A stretch of DNA of 64,000 nt from Macrothele yani (taxonomy: Eukaryota > Arthropoda > Arachnida > Araneae > Macrothelidae): positions 18,835,515 to 18,899,514 of the forward strand of contig CM077007.1 in the NCBI GenBank assembly GCA_039090855.1, read 5' to 3'. The notes under the pieces were generated by a model. That model saw only the letters and a list, made by a program, of their open reading frames with translations, had not been told where the DNA came from and made no database searches. Shown one piece after another: positions 11,961 through 22,691 of this stretch (within the stretch, counting starts at the first letter, position 1; every line of letters begins with the position of its first letter). A program made the translations under genes and the position numbers.

Positions 11961-12199
11961 GTTGTCTTTCATTATTTAGTTCTGATGTTCTTTATGGCCT
12001 CACTTAACCAGTTCCATGGTTAATGCAAAGAAGTGATATGAGTGTCAGTTTAAAAATTTTCAAATAAATTTATTTTGAAGGATGGAGCCACAAATATTTC
12101 TAAATGTTACTGACAGTAACATTGCAGTGATCATGCCTGAATGTGACATGCAAATGAGACTAAAGAAGAGAGGGGACAAAGATTGATTCAAAAGTCACA

Positions 12200-13185
12200 A
12201 TGTCAACAAAAATGGTTAGCAGAAAAGTCAGAAACAAAACAAAATGCAAGATTAGCTGGAGTTTCACAGAATCACCAAAATATATAGAAATAGAGGAAAA
12301 AGAGGAATGCCAACATTGCTTGCACAGAATTGACTGCAACTGCTGGAGAAAATTCAGGAGAAAGAGAACAAGGAAGATGTCAAGAAGCGAGGCACTTGAA
12401 AGCAAGCACTGGAAAAATTTCATCATGCCATAAGATGGTCTGAAAATTGGGAATTTAATGACATTGGCTTAGTATCAGTGCAATGTGTGCATTGCCATGT
12501 GATTCATTTTAGTGGAGAAGTGGTATAAAAGGGAAATTAATTGCATTCTTGCTGCAATTTTGGAAACAGTCTTGAACCTTTTTGAGTCATTGCACAATGA
12601 CCTCAACATTTGTTCAATGGAACTCATGCTCATGCATTGAACTTGTAAGCATTACATAAGAATTTACAACAATGCCTTTGCAATAGTATAAATGAGAACT
12701 ATGGTGTGTCAAAGCAAAAAGGACTACCACTTTTTTGTTTCAGAATATAGGGAATGCTTTATCATCATATTGGTCCAGTAAACTACCAAGTGAAGATGCT
12801 CCTTATATTATGGATTCTGAAGAAGTGTTACAAGAACACATTAGAAATCCAGCAAACATTGAAAGCCTTCCATAACTAATGATTGTGCTGGCTCAACTAC
12901 TGGTGTCCATCAATACATTTGTAACGTCGCACAAAATGAAGGAGGTGGCACAAGCTGAAAAACAGTTTGGCAGAACATAAGCAACATGAAGTAAGCAAAG
13001 GCTCTATGGTTTTTGACATTAATGAAGCGATCAGAAGATGTTACAATGTTTCAACAGTGAATGAAGTTGCAGTTGTGTACATGTCTGAAGATGGTGAAAT
13101 ACCCTTGTGTGAGATGGAGCATTGCTGTTTATCTATGAGGTGGTGGACTGCAAAGCATATCATGACTTAAAAAGGAATTCAATCC
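12200..13185 (+). pseudogene. Helitron Rep/helicase N-terminal remnant
   Basis: Broken reading frames contain pieces typical of the Helitron-like N-terminal domain. They are a cysteine pair with CVHCHVIHFSGE, a frame reading FRIYGMLYHHIGPVNYQ, APYIMDSEEVLQEHIRNP, and finally EVAVVYMSEDGEIP (about 13060-13105). The order matches the family: zinc-binding motif, then FRIQGQxxHRIGPL, then a YILDxEEA-like motif, then FxxEDGEPP-like. Helitrons move by rolling-circle replication. The Rep catalytic tyrosines and the helicase domain are absent, the sequence ends at a (TA)n tract, and stops are frequent. Identification is from pattern memory without an alignment. Confidence 0.68.
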
Positions 13186-13190
13186 AATCA

Positions 13191-13193
<3 letters not shown>

Positions 13194-13255
<62 letters not shown>
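13194..13255. repeat. (TA)n microsatellite
   Basis: About 31 TA units lie between the Helitron relic and the outer side of Penelope-like copy 1. The 120 bp to 13373 are not shared with copy 2. Confidence 0.97.
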
Positions 13256-13373
13256 TTAAGAGCAAAACTGAAGACTAAGGAAAAAATTTTAGAATTTAAA
13301 ACGAAGGGTGCAAAATAACCTGAAAATCAAAACGCGCAACGCAGCAGTTTTGAAAATTCAGAATTCACATTCT

Positions 13374-15833
13374 ATAAAGAAGATACCTAAGCAAAAAAAT
13401 ACATATATAATTTTGACTCACACCTAGTACAACATAGAAAAGGTTATGTATCTACCTGTGTGAGTAAAAGGAGAAAAGATAAAAAAATAAAATAAAACAA
13501 CAGAATGTAGAAGGTGTCGAGAATACTAAGCCTTGGCTTTATCAAGGACCAGCAAAAACTCTGCATTTTCTCACTTCCACAAAGACCTAGTTGGAAATGG
13601 GTTTCTGCAAGGCCATAGATGCAAGTAACATTCCCACCTAAAATAGTTTAAAAAATATATATATAAGTCATGTCCTCCGTAGAGTAGCATGACCTAGCAC
13701 TAGTTAACAATTTCGCTTGCATCCATTAACCTTCATGGCCCGACCCATGCTCTTCATCTGTTACTATTAAACAGAGAGAAGAAGATTAAAGAGAACTCAA
13801 GCTGCGAGAGTGACATAATAAATGGAAATGATTTTCAGCTATAACGAAATTCCAAGTTCGTTAGAGAGAGAATTTAAACCTGAAAAACAATGCAAAAGAA
13901 ATCCAAATTTTACATTGCAATTAAAAAAGGAAATGTTAATTTATAACGAACAGATTTTTGAAAGAAAACTTGAGTCTAAAACCCCCTACTCTACAACTTA
14001 TGACAGCACGAAAACGAGAATAAGTTAAAGATAATAATTAACTAAAGAAAACTTTGTGAAAGTTATATACCTTAAACAGTTAGTTGCAATATGTACAAAG
14101 TATTTCAGCAGTGCTTTAAGTGCATAATTAATTAGTTATTAAGAACTTAACTACTTTGAAAAAACAGCGCATAGACAGCGCATAGAAAAGGAACAAGCTT
14201 AACCTTCTTCTGTTTTTAGGTACCCCAAAAGACGCTCAAAGTTACAAAGAAAAGTAAGAGTTAAAACCCGCATAAATGTTAACAGACAAACCAATGCTTA
14301 AAAGCTGAAAAGCTAAAAAACGACTGAGAAAAGGTACATAAAGTACAAACATTGAACTTATAAAACCTAGAACCCCAAAACAAGGAAGAGAGCTTACCTC
14401 TTGTGTGACAAAAACTTTTCTCCTCACAAGAGGAGAACATGGCTGACCCCTTCCGCCACTCCCTAGACGCTGGGGGCAGTGAGGGTGGGGCTGATGGCCT
14501 CCTCATACAGCAAGAAACCAACGCGCGGAGATTTTAACCAGAGAAAAAAATATATAAACTTAAGACTGTGGATCTGTATGATCAGAATGAGCAGAATTAA
14601 CTCTCCAGAATACATGAGAAATATTATAAAATACACGAGCAGTTTATTTAATAATCTTTGCATGTATTAAATCACCTTAGTGAGCTTCTATAGATTAATC
14701 AGAATCTTATTAATTTTAATGTTGGTTTTACTATTTTTAGTATAGCTATCCTAGTGATGAATAACTAGTTTTCTTTTTTATTTGTTTTTATTTTCTTTTA
14801 TAAACAGATTTTTAAGCTTTTTTGTGATTTTGTTTATATTATTTAATTTTTTGTTTTAATAGGACCGTCATATCCATAGCACTAAGGTTCCTTTAGGTAG
14901 TTAATAGGCATCCTCTAGCCAACTTCCTTACGGCTTTGATTGGTCAGAATCATATTATTAACTGTGTAGAAAATTAAAGCAGATCTGCCAACCTTACTCT
15001 ATTATTCAGAATAATTTTTCTTAAAGTTCTTTTGATGAAAGAAGAAGGAATTTCGTTCTCTAGAAAACTTTCTAATAGTATATTAATGTGGTAATTGAAA
15101 TCCAAATTGTTGCTGCAAATTCTTGAAATTCTTAGGACCTGAGAAATTAGTACATTCTCAATTACTTTGGTTGAAATGTTATTATTCCAGTGTAGATATT
15201 TAATTACTTTGAAAGGAAAATTAACTCTTTTATCAAAGAGGCTAATAGATGGGTTACCTCTGTTGAGCTTAATGCTTAAGTCTAGGAACCCAAGTTCCTG
15301 ATTACTGTGGTTGGTTTTACATAAGTTAAGAGAGCTAGGATAGATATTATCAAAATCACTCTCTATAACTTCTGAATTATTGATACACAGCAGATCATCA
15401 ATATATCTAAAAGTGTAAAGGTAGTTATCTGAGCAGGTGGGGTGATTTTTAATGAATTTATATTCCTTAAAGAACAGGAATAGATTAGCGATATTTGTGG
15501 ACGTTGATGTTCCCATTGGAATACCGTTCACTTGCTTATAGAGAGTATTATTATATAAGATATGGTTATTTTTTATGCAGCAATTGAGATAAGAGTTCCA
15601 AGTTCCTACATCAACAAATTGGTTAAGTTTAAATTCTGCATACAGGTCTTTAAAGGTAGTGATTATATCTGATAGAGGCAGATTAGTATATAGGTTTTCA
15701 AAATCATAACTATTAATATCTAGGGGACAAACTTTGAGTATAGTAGAAATTACTTCTGCATTATTATTAATTATCCAAAAATCTCTGTACATCAAGTTAG
15801 AACAGTTTCTAATGTGTTTCAAAACCTTCTTTA
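13374..15833 (-). mobile_element. Penelope-like retroelement copy 1 (left arm of inverted repeat)
   Basis: About 2.46 kb in minus orientation. The reverse transcriptase lies at the inner (5') end and a long non-coding 3' region extends out to TTCTATAAAGAAG near 13374. The part from 13374 to about 15672 is repeated, inverted and nearly identical, at 15834-18121. Copy 1 has about 160 bp more 5' sequence than copy 2. Small open frames in the 3' region are mirrored in the two copies but look like chance frames. Neither copy reaches the expected 5' end of a Penelope-like ORF. Confidence 0.85.
14974..15833 (-). CDS. Penelope-like reverse transcriptase, 5'-truncated
   Basis: The open frame runs from the inverted-repeat junction to a stop at 14974, about 285 codons. 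Motifs appear in RT order: YDFENLYTNLPLSDI (first catalytic Asp), QVNGIPMGTSTSTNIANLF, FRYIDDLLCIN (the YIDD catalytic pair), then GFLDLSIKLNRGNPS and thumb-like sequence ending RVRLADLL. The wording fits Penelope-like rather than LINE RTs. No GIY-YIG endonuclease follows the RT, so this is either an element with an N-terminal nuclease (Naiad-like, lost here) or a nuclease-lacking type. The frame has no real ATG start because the 5' end is missing. Uninterrupted, so a recent insertion. Confidence 0.85.
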
Positions 15834-18119
15834 GATATAATCACTACCTTTAAAGAGCTGTATGCAGAATTTAAACTTAACCAATTTGTTGATGTAGGAA
15901 CTTGGAACTCTTATCTCAATTGCTGCATAAAAAATAACCATATCTTATATAATAATACTCTCTATAAGCAAGTGAACGGTATTCCAATGGGAACATCAAC
16001 GTCCACAAATATCGCTAATCTATTCCTGTTCTTTAAGGAATATAAATTCATTAAAAATCACTCCACCTGCTCAGATAACTTACCTTTACACTTTTAGATA
16101 TATTGATGATCTGCTGTGTATCAATAATTCAGAAGTTATAGAGAGTGATTTTGATAATATCTATCCTAGCTCTCTTAACTTATGTAAAACCAACCACAGT
16201 AATCAGGAACTTGAGTTCCTAGACTTAAGCATTAAGCTCAACAGAGGTAACCCATCTATTAGCCTCTTTGATAAAAGAGTTAATTTTCCTTTCAAAGTAA
16301 TTAAATATCTACACTGGAATAATAACATTTCAACCAAAGTAATTGAGAATGTACTAATTTCTCAGGTCCTAAGAATTTCAAGAATTTGCAGCAACAATTT
16401 GGATTTCAATTACCACATTAATATACTATTAGAAAGTTTTCTAGAGAACGAAATTCCTTCTTCTTTCATCAAAAGAACTTTAAGAAAAATTATTCTGAAT
16501 AATAGAGTAAGGTTGGCAGATCTGCTTTAATTTTCTACACAGTTAATAATATGATTCTGACCAATCAAAGCCGTAAGGAAGTTGGCTAGAGGATGCCTAT
16601 TAACTACCTAAAGGAACCTTAGTGCTATGGATATGACGGTCCTATTAAAACAAAAAATTAAATAATATAAACAAAATCACAAAAAAGCTTAAAAATCTGT
16701 TTATAAAAGAAAATAAAAACAAATAAAAAGAAAACTAGTTATTCATCACTAGGATAGCTATACTAAAAATAGTAAAACCAACATTAAAATTAATAAGATT
16801 CTGATTAATCTATAGAAGCTCACTAAGGTGATTTAATACATGCAAAGATTATTAAATAAACTGCTCGTGTATTTTATAATATTTCTCATGTATTCTGGAG
16901 AGTTAATTCTGCTCATTCTGATCATACAGATCCACAGTCTTAAGTTTATATATTTTTTTCTCTGGTTAAAATCTCCGCGCGTTGGTTTCTTGCTGTATGA
17001 GGAGGCCATCAGCCCCACCCTCACTGCCCCCAGCGTCTAGGGAGTGGCGGAAGGGGTCAGCCATGTTCTCCTCTTGTGAGGAGAAAAGTTTTTGTCACAC
17101 AAGAGGTAAGCTCTCTTCCTTGTTTTTGGGTTCTAGGTTTTATAAGTTCAATGTTTGTACTTTATGTACCTTTTCTCAGTCGTTTTTTAGCTTTTCAGCT
17201 TTTAAGCATTGGTTTGTCTGTTAACATTTATGCGGGTTTTAACTCTTACTTTTCTTTGTAACTTTGAGCGTCTTTTGGGGTACCTAGGAACAGAAGAAGG
17301 CTAAGCTTGTTCCTTTTCTATGCGCTGTTTTTTCAAAGTAGTTAAGTTCTTAATAACTAATTAATTATGCACTTAAAGCACTGCTGAAATACTTTGTACA
17401 TATTGCAACTAACTGTTTAAGGTATATAACTTTCACAAAGTTTTCTTTAGTTAATTATTATCTTTAACTTATTCTCGTTTTCGTGCTGTCATAAGTTGTA
17501 GAGTAGGGGGTTTTAGACTCAAGTTTTCTTTCAAAAATCTGTTCGTTATAAATTAACATTTCCTTTTTTAATTGCAATGTAAAATTTGGATTTCTTTTGC
17601 ATTGTTTTTCAGGTTTAAATTCTCTCTCTAACGAACTTGGAATTTCGTTATAGCTGAAAATCATTTCCATTTATTATGTCACTCTCGCAGCTTGAGTTCT
17701 CTTTAATCTTCTTCTCTCTGTTTAATAGTAACAGATGAAGAGCATGGGTCGGGCCATGAAGGTTAATGGATGCAAGCGAAATTGTTAACTAGTGCTAGGT
17801 CATGCTACTCTACGGAGGACATGACTTATATATATATTTTTTAAACTATTTTAGGTGGGAATGTTACTTGCATCTATGGCCTTGCAGAAACCCATTTCCA
17901 ACTAGGTCTTTGTGGAAGTGAGAAAATGCAGAGTTTTTGCTGGTCCTTGATAAAGCCAAGGCTCAGTATTCTCGACACCTTCTACATTCTGTTGTTTTAT
18001 TTTATTTTTTTATCTTTTCTCCTTTTACTCACACAGGTAGATACATAACCTTTTCTATGTTGTACTAGGTGTGAGTCAAAATTATATATGTATTTTTTTG
18101 CTTAGGTATCTTCTTTATA

Positions 18120-18121
<2 letters not shown>
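15834..18121 (+). mobile_element. Penelope-like retroelement copy 2 (right arm of inverted repeat)
   Basis: Plus-strand copy beginning at GATATAATCACTACC inside the RT gene and running through the 3' region to CTTCTTTATAGAA, then a (TA)n tail. It is the reverse complement of copy 1 with only scattered differences, for example an extra T near 16080 and single-base changes near 15855 and 16214. Copies 1 and 2 meet head to head with about 160 bp of copy-1-only sequence between the arms. Confidence 0.85.
15838..16530 (+). pseudogene. Penelope-like RT, copy 2, truncated and frameshifted
   Basis: Encodes the same RT as 14974-15833 from the IITTFKDLYAEF region onward, including GIPMGTSTS and YIDDLL. 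One extra T in the ATAACTTACC stretch (about 16078-16085), relative to copy 1, shifts the frame just before the YIDD motif. The stop after the thumb region is at about 16530. The missing N-terminal third and the shift make it non-functional. Confidence 0.85.

Positions 18122-18167
<46 letters not shown>
18122..18167. repeat. (TA)n microsatellite between Penelope-like copy and RTE LINE
   Basis: About 23 TA units directly abut the 3' end of Penelope-like copy 2 on the left and the RTE 5' sequence (GGGATGTAAGGTC) on the right. Confidence 0.95.
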
Positions 18168-18169
<2 letters not shown>

Positions 18170-21100
18170 GATGTAAGGTCAGGTGATGCATAACATCACA
18201 GCCTCTCCTTGACAAATGTCAACCCCGCCTTCTCGTGGTACATCCTGTTCCCACTAAAGGGGCTCTGACGACCGCCAATAGCGGTATAACTATACCATCG
18301 GGATTAGAGGAAATGCTATCCCACACTCACGAACCCGCTTGGCCAGCGTGGTGAGTTATGGCCAAACCCCTCCAAAATGACTCCACAACTTAAATCTTGG
18401 CCCTCAGTCTCTGGCAGCTGGAATGTACCTGGCCAAGGCAGCGGCCAGTGCGACATGAAGGCAGAGGGTGCTAAGAATCCCCGGAGGACCAGACTAGGCT
18501 GCCATCTGATGCTGACCTTGGCTACGTATAACGGACGCTCCCTATCTTCTGATTCAAGGCTTCTTGAATTGGAAGAGGAACTGCAAAGGATCAAGTGGGA
18601 CATCGTCGGGCTAAGTGAGGTAAGGAGAAAAGGAGAAGATCTCATTGAACTGAAAAGTGGACATCTCTTCTACTATCGTGGGACAGATACTGGCAGAACT
18701 AGTGGTGTTGGATTTATAATAAACAAGAAACTGAAGGATAAAGTTGTAGAAGTTGAAAGTTCCTCTGACAGAGCTGCACGACTCGTTATCCAATTCTCGA
18801 GAAGATACCAGGCTCAGATTATTCAAACTTATGCACCCACCACAAGTCATGCTGAAGAAGAAATTGAAGAATTTTATGAGGAAATTCGTGATCTAAATAA
18901 TAAAGGTAAGCAGCACTTGAAGATAATTATGGGAGATTTCAATGCAAAAATAGGGCAACGGCAACAGGATGAAACTTCAGTAGGTAAATTCGGTCACGGC
19001 AACAGAAACCAGCGTGGAAATACTCTCGTAGAGTTTGCAGAGGCAGAAGGGTTTTTCATCTTGAACTCCTTTTTCAAGAAAAAGCCACACAGGAAATGGA
19101 CATGGAGACATCCAAATGGGACGACAAGTGAAATTGATTTTATTATGTGTAACAAAAAATTCGTCATAGAAGACTGCAGTGTGCTAAACAAGTTCAACAC
19201 AGGCAGTGACCATAGATTGGTGAGATGTAAGATGCACCTCAACACTAAACTCGAATGTAGCAAGCTCATAAGACAAACAAAATGTATTGACATAACCAAC
19301 CTTAAAAAACACCATAATACCTTCAAATTGGAACTGAAGAACAGATTCTCTGCTTTAGAAGGCCTAACATCGGAAGAAGTGGATATTTCGGAAGTTAACA
19401 GAAAAGTAACCAAAGCTCTTGTGGAAACAGCAACAAAATTAGCTGGGTCTAAGAACAAATTGCATGTGAACAAATTATCAGGAAAAACCAAAATGTTGAT
19501 GCAAAAAAGAAGAGAGATGAGGACAACTAAAGAAGATGTGACTTCCAAAGTGGAATATATAGAGATATGCAAGACAGTACGAAAAAGTATCACTGAAGAC
19601 GTAAGGAAATTCAACTGTGAACTAGTAAGGAAAGCAATTGAAAACAACCAAAGCCTAAAGATAGCAAAAAGACATCTCAGTAAGGGAAAAAAACAGATTA
19701 TGGCACTGAGAAAAGAAGATGGTTCTGTAACAAGAAATAGAGGCAAAATTTTGACAAGAGTGAAAGATTTCTACTCCAAATTATATGAAAGGGATGATAC
19801 ATGTACTCCAGGCATCATGAAAGGTACCAGAGTTCTTCCAGTCCTTCCAGCAAAAGTTGCACATGCAATCAAGAACATAAAGCGGGAAAAAGCTCCAGGA
19901 GAAGATGGAATTACTGTAGACATCATACAAGAAGCAAGTGGAGAAATCGAAACAGTACTCGCTCAAATTTTCACTCGATGCCTTAATGAAGGGAAAATTC
20001 CTGAGGATTGGAACAACGCTATAATGATCTTGCTACATAAAAAAGGTGACATTGAGGATCTCAGGAACTACAGACCTATCAGCCTCCTATCAGTGGTTTA
20101 TAAAATCTTCACTAAAGTTCTTTCACACCGCTTGAAGGTAACACTGGACATGGCTCAAACGAGAGAACATGCTGGATTCAGGAGTGGTTACAGCACAATA
20201 GATCATATCCACGTACTGAGAGAACTAATTGAAAGAGCGAGGGAATATGAACTTCCATTGTGCATGGCTTTTATCGATTATGAAAAAGCCTTTGATTCGG
20301 TGAAACCATCAGCAGTTGCAATGGCTCTGAAATCCTGCGGTATTGAAGATGCATACATTAATATTATTAATAACATCTATGAAAATGCAAGTGCGAAGAT
20401 TCTGCTATTTGAAAATACAACACACATAAAAATTGGAAAAGGAGTGAGACAAGGTGACACCATATCTCTGAAGCTCTTTAATGCCACATTGGAAAATGTC
20501 TTTCAATCACTGAACGGGGAAAACAAAGGCATAAAGATTAATGGAGATTATCTAACCCACCTTCGTTTTGCTGATGACATAGTCATTTTTGCAACTACCC
20601 CATCAGAGCTACATAGTATGATGCAGGAACTTGCTGACAAGAGTAAAGAAGTGGGATTAAAAATGAACTTTCAGAAGACAAAAGTGATGTTCAATGCTTT
20701 TACAAGAAATGAAGATTTATCGATTGATGGAGAAAAGCTGGAGATAACAGACACGTACGTTTATCTTGGACAGCAGATATCGAGTGAGGGTCACATTGGT
20801 GAAGAAATTAATCGGCGTACAAAACTTGCCTGGAGAGCTTTTGGAAGAAACAGCATAATTTTCAAGAGCAATATGCCATTATGTCTTAAAAGAAAAGTGT
20901 TTGATCAATGCATCCTTCCAGTGCTTACGTATGGTGCAGAGACGTGGACCTTAGCTAAAAGAGACATACAAAGGCTGCAGACAACTCAAAGCAGCATGGA
21001 GAGGTGCATGCTTGGTGTAACCAGGAGAGATAAGAAGAGGAACACGTGGATCCGAAAAATGACAAGAGTGGAAGACATCATGATCAGAGTTAAATCCCTG

Positions 21101-21350
21101 AAATGGCAATGGGCTGGACATACTGCCAGAAGAACAGACCATCGATGGACAGCCGAAATTTTAGATTGGATTCCAAGGGACAGAAAAAGACCCAGAAGAA
21201 GACCACATGGAAGATGGGTGGATGAAATTCGAAAGTATGCGGGAGTGACATGGAGGAGACTGGCACAAGACAGACCGTTGTGGAGGAAACTTGGGGAGAC
21301 CTTCGTCCAGCAGTGGATTGATAATGGTTGACAATGATGATGATGATGAT
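18168..21350 (+). mobile_element. RTE-type LINE, apparently full length
   Basis: About 3.2 kb: a 5' leader of about 210 bp, one long ORF (18377-21331), almost no 3' UTR, and a (GAT)n tail running into (TA)n at about 21348-21374. A single long ORF and a very short microsatellite-ended 3' UTR are hallmarks of RTE-clade LINEs. No clear target-site duplication can be seen because both flanks are TA repeats. It lies in the 12-kb RIC1 intron on the same strand as the gene. Confidence 0.88.
18377..21331 (+). CDS. RTE-type endonuclease-reverse transcriptase, intact ORF
   Basis: A 984-residue uninterrupted protein. The N-terminal apurinic-like endonuclease spans about residues 45-285: LATYNGRSL near 48, GLSEVRRKG near 78, YAPTT, GDFNAKIG near 185, SEIDFIMC, and GSDHRLVRC near 276 with the catalytic His. 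The reverse transcriptase spans about 490-800: APGEDGITVDII near 504, YRPISLLSVVYKIF, AFIDYEKAFDSV near 633 (first Asp), GVRQGDTISLKLFN, and LRFADDIVIFA near 731 (catalytic pair). The C-terminal basic region has RRRPHGRWVDEIRK. Length is normal for RTE. No stop or shift and all catalytic residues are visible, so recent activity is plausible. The exact ATG is uncertain; the leader contains no upstream in-frame alternative I trust. Confidence 0.93.
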   Translation: MTPQLKSWPSVSGSWNVPGQGSGQCDMKAEGAKNPRRTRLGCHLMLTLATYNGRSLSSDSRLLELEEELQRIKWDIVGLSEVRRKGEDLIELKSGHLFYYRGTDTGRTSGVGFIINKKLKDKVVEVESSSDRAARLVIQFSRRYQAQIIQTYAPTTSHAEEEIEEFYEEIRDLNNKGKQHLKIIMGDFNAKIGQRQQDETSVGKFGHGNRNQRGNTLVEFAEAEGFFILNSFFKKKPHRKWTWRHPNGTTSEIDFIMCNKKFVIEDCSVLNKFNTGSDHRLVRCKMHLNTKLECSKLIRQTKCIDITNLKKHHNTFKLELKNRFSALEGLTSEEVDISEVNRKVTKALVETATKLAGSKNKLHVNKLSGKTKMLMQKRREMRTTKEDVTSKVEYIEICKTVRKSITEDVRKFNCELVRKAIENNQSLKIAKRHLSKGKKQIMALRKEDGSVTRNRGKILTRVKDFYSKLYERDDTCTPGIMKGTRVLPVLPAKVAHAIKNIKREKAPGEDGITVDIIQEASGEIETVLAQIFTRCLNEGKIPEDWNNAIMILLHKKGDIEDLRNYRPISLLSVVYKIFTKVLSHRLKVTLDMAQTREHAGFRSGYSTIDHIHVLRELIERAREYELPLCMAFIDYEKAFDSVKPSAVAMALKSCGIEDAYINIINNIYENASAKILLFENTTHIKIGKGVRQGDTISLKLFNATLENVFQSLNGENKGIKINGDYLTHLRFADDIVIFATTPSELHSMMQELADKSKEVGLKMNFQKTKVMFNAFTRNEDLSIDGEKLEITDTYVYLGQQISSEGHIGEEINRRTKLAWRAFGRNSIIFKSNMPLCLKRKVFDQCILPVLTYGAETWTLAKRDIQRLQTTQSSMERCMLGVTRRDKKRNTWIRKMTRVEDIMIRVKSLKWQWAGHTARRTDHRWTAEILDWIPRDRKRPRRRPHGRWVDEIRKYAGVTWRRLAQDRPLWRKLGETFVQQWIDNG

Positions 21351-21374
21351 ATATATATATATATATATATATAT

Positions 21375-22092
21375 TTTTTATTCCCATTGGGTGATTTCAA
21401 TTGACATGAAGGATTTCAAAATCATATATTTAAGTGTTTTGATTTCATTTTGTAACTGTAATATCTGTCTTTTCAGCTTATGTTGTGTTGTAATTTGTAA
21501 CAACTTTTAGTGACACAAACTTCCTGCATGCTAGATATGAGCATATGCAAATTTTTCCTGTTCTGTAAAGGCAAAGAAAATATCTTAAAATAGGCAAAAC
21601 TTTTGAGGTGGATACAGTGTTACAAAACAGTTGCTGGCAGCTTCAAATATTAAGTCTGAGAGCTGCTTGTATGTCCAATAAGAGGGGTAAAATATGTGCA
21701 TACACATGCATATCACCATTTTTGCAAATTTTACAGAGTAGACAGATTTACAAAAAAAAAAAAAAAAAAAAAACCACTGGTCATGTGTGTTCAGTATTTA
21801 GCACTGTGATATAGGAAAAGTGGCAAACAAGAACATTCACTATTACTAAGCAACACTTCGCGGTGGCATGATGTACTGAATGGAAATACATACCTATCGC
21901 TGTGAAGTTTTAAAAATAAATTATGTTGTTTTCTTATTGGATAATTTTATGTTACTATCCATTTGTCATGTATTTTGTAAGATAGCAAAATATGTATATA
22001 TTTAACTGTTAATGTGCTACTGTTTGCTGTATAGTTCTATAAATTAAGTAAATTTTTTCAGTAGTAGTATAAATTGTTGAACTCTGTTACAG
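21375..22092. other. unassigned intron sequence
   Basis: Contains a poly-A run of about 20 (21752-21772). No gene or TIR pair found before the RIC1 exon. Confidence 0.5.
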
Positions 22093-22200
22093 GGTTACTG
22101 GGCTGAAGAGAGAAAGTGCCGAACTGTTCGTTAAAGAAAAAGTTCCGCCTATATCTGTTGACCCTGCTTTTGTTGTCTCACTCCCTGGGGAAGTTACAAG
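22093..22200 (+). CDS. RIC1: RIC1 internal exon
   Basis: 108 nt between acceptor CTGTTACAG and donor GTGTGT. The first base completes the AA|G codon of the previous exon. The exon then reads VTGLKRESAELFVKEKV, PPISVDPAFVV and SLPGEVT, and ends with two bases (AG) completed to Ser by the next exon. LKRESAELF-type sequence is what I recall of insect RIC1 (Rich) between two propeller strands; the human protein is less similar here. Support is mainly the perfect phase relay on both sides. The preceding intron is 12.2 kb and holds the Penelope-like and RTE elements. Confidence 0.88.
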
Positions 22201-22691
22201 GTGTGTTTATTATTATTTCTGAAATAGGTTGAAACAGGTTATATTCCAAATCATACAATTATCTGTAAACTTTTAAAATTAAATAGATTTGTTCTACTAT
22301 TATATGATGTTTGTCTTTAATGTTTTGCTAAAGCCAGAAGTTTGTGGGAAAACATCTGTATCAGATAAAATACAGGTAGGAATCTGTTTACGCCACTTCA
22401 TTTTTGCACATCTCATAGATCGTGATTGGAGGGGGTGACGAGTCATGACTCTGCCCACATTCCTAGACACAGATGGTCCTGGCATTGAAATGAAACTATA
22501 ATACTAAATAACTAAATTATGGCGTAATATTAAATAATTTAACAAAAAATATAAAATGCAATGAGAAAAAGTGAATTATGTTAACCTCAGACTAAGAGCT
22601 GCAAGTGAACTGACAAACATGCACTGATGTCTAGACAACAGGACACTGAAAGTTTAGGAATGAGTTAACATGTTGTATTTTTGCCCAAAGG
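22201..22691. other. unassigned intron sequence
   Basis: No gene or repeat boundary recognised. Confidence 0.5.

Noticed and set aside
14242..17261. Small mirrored ORFs in both Penelope-like arms (for example 61, 63, 66, 68 and 80 codons) as conserved genes
   Set aside because: They are identical only because the two arms are recent copies of the same DNA; overlapping frames on both strands look like chance.
17716..17830. Possible hammerhead ribozyme in the Penelope-like 3' region (CAGATGA, a CATGG/CCATG hairpin, and a GTTAA/TTAAC stem; mirrored in copy 1)
   Set aside because: Penelope-like elements can carry hammerheads, but the invariant CUGANGA and GAAA cores are not present in the right arrangement, and no convincing stem I could be drawn.
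18994..19746. 250-codon hydrophobic ORF on the minus strand
   Set aside because: It is the antisense shadow of the intact RTE ORF.
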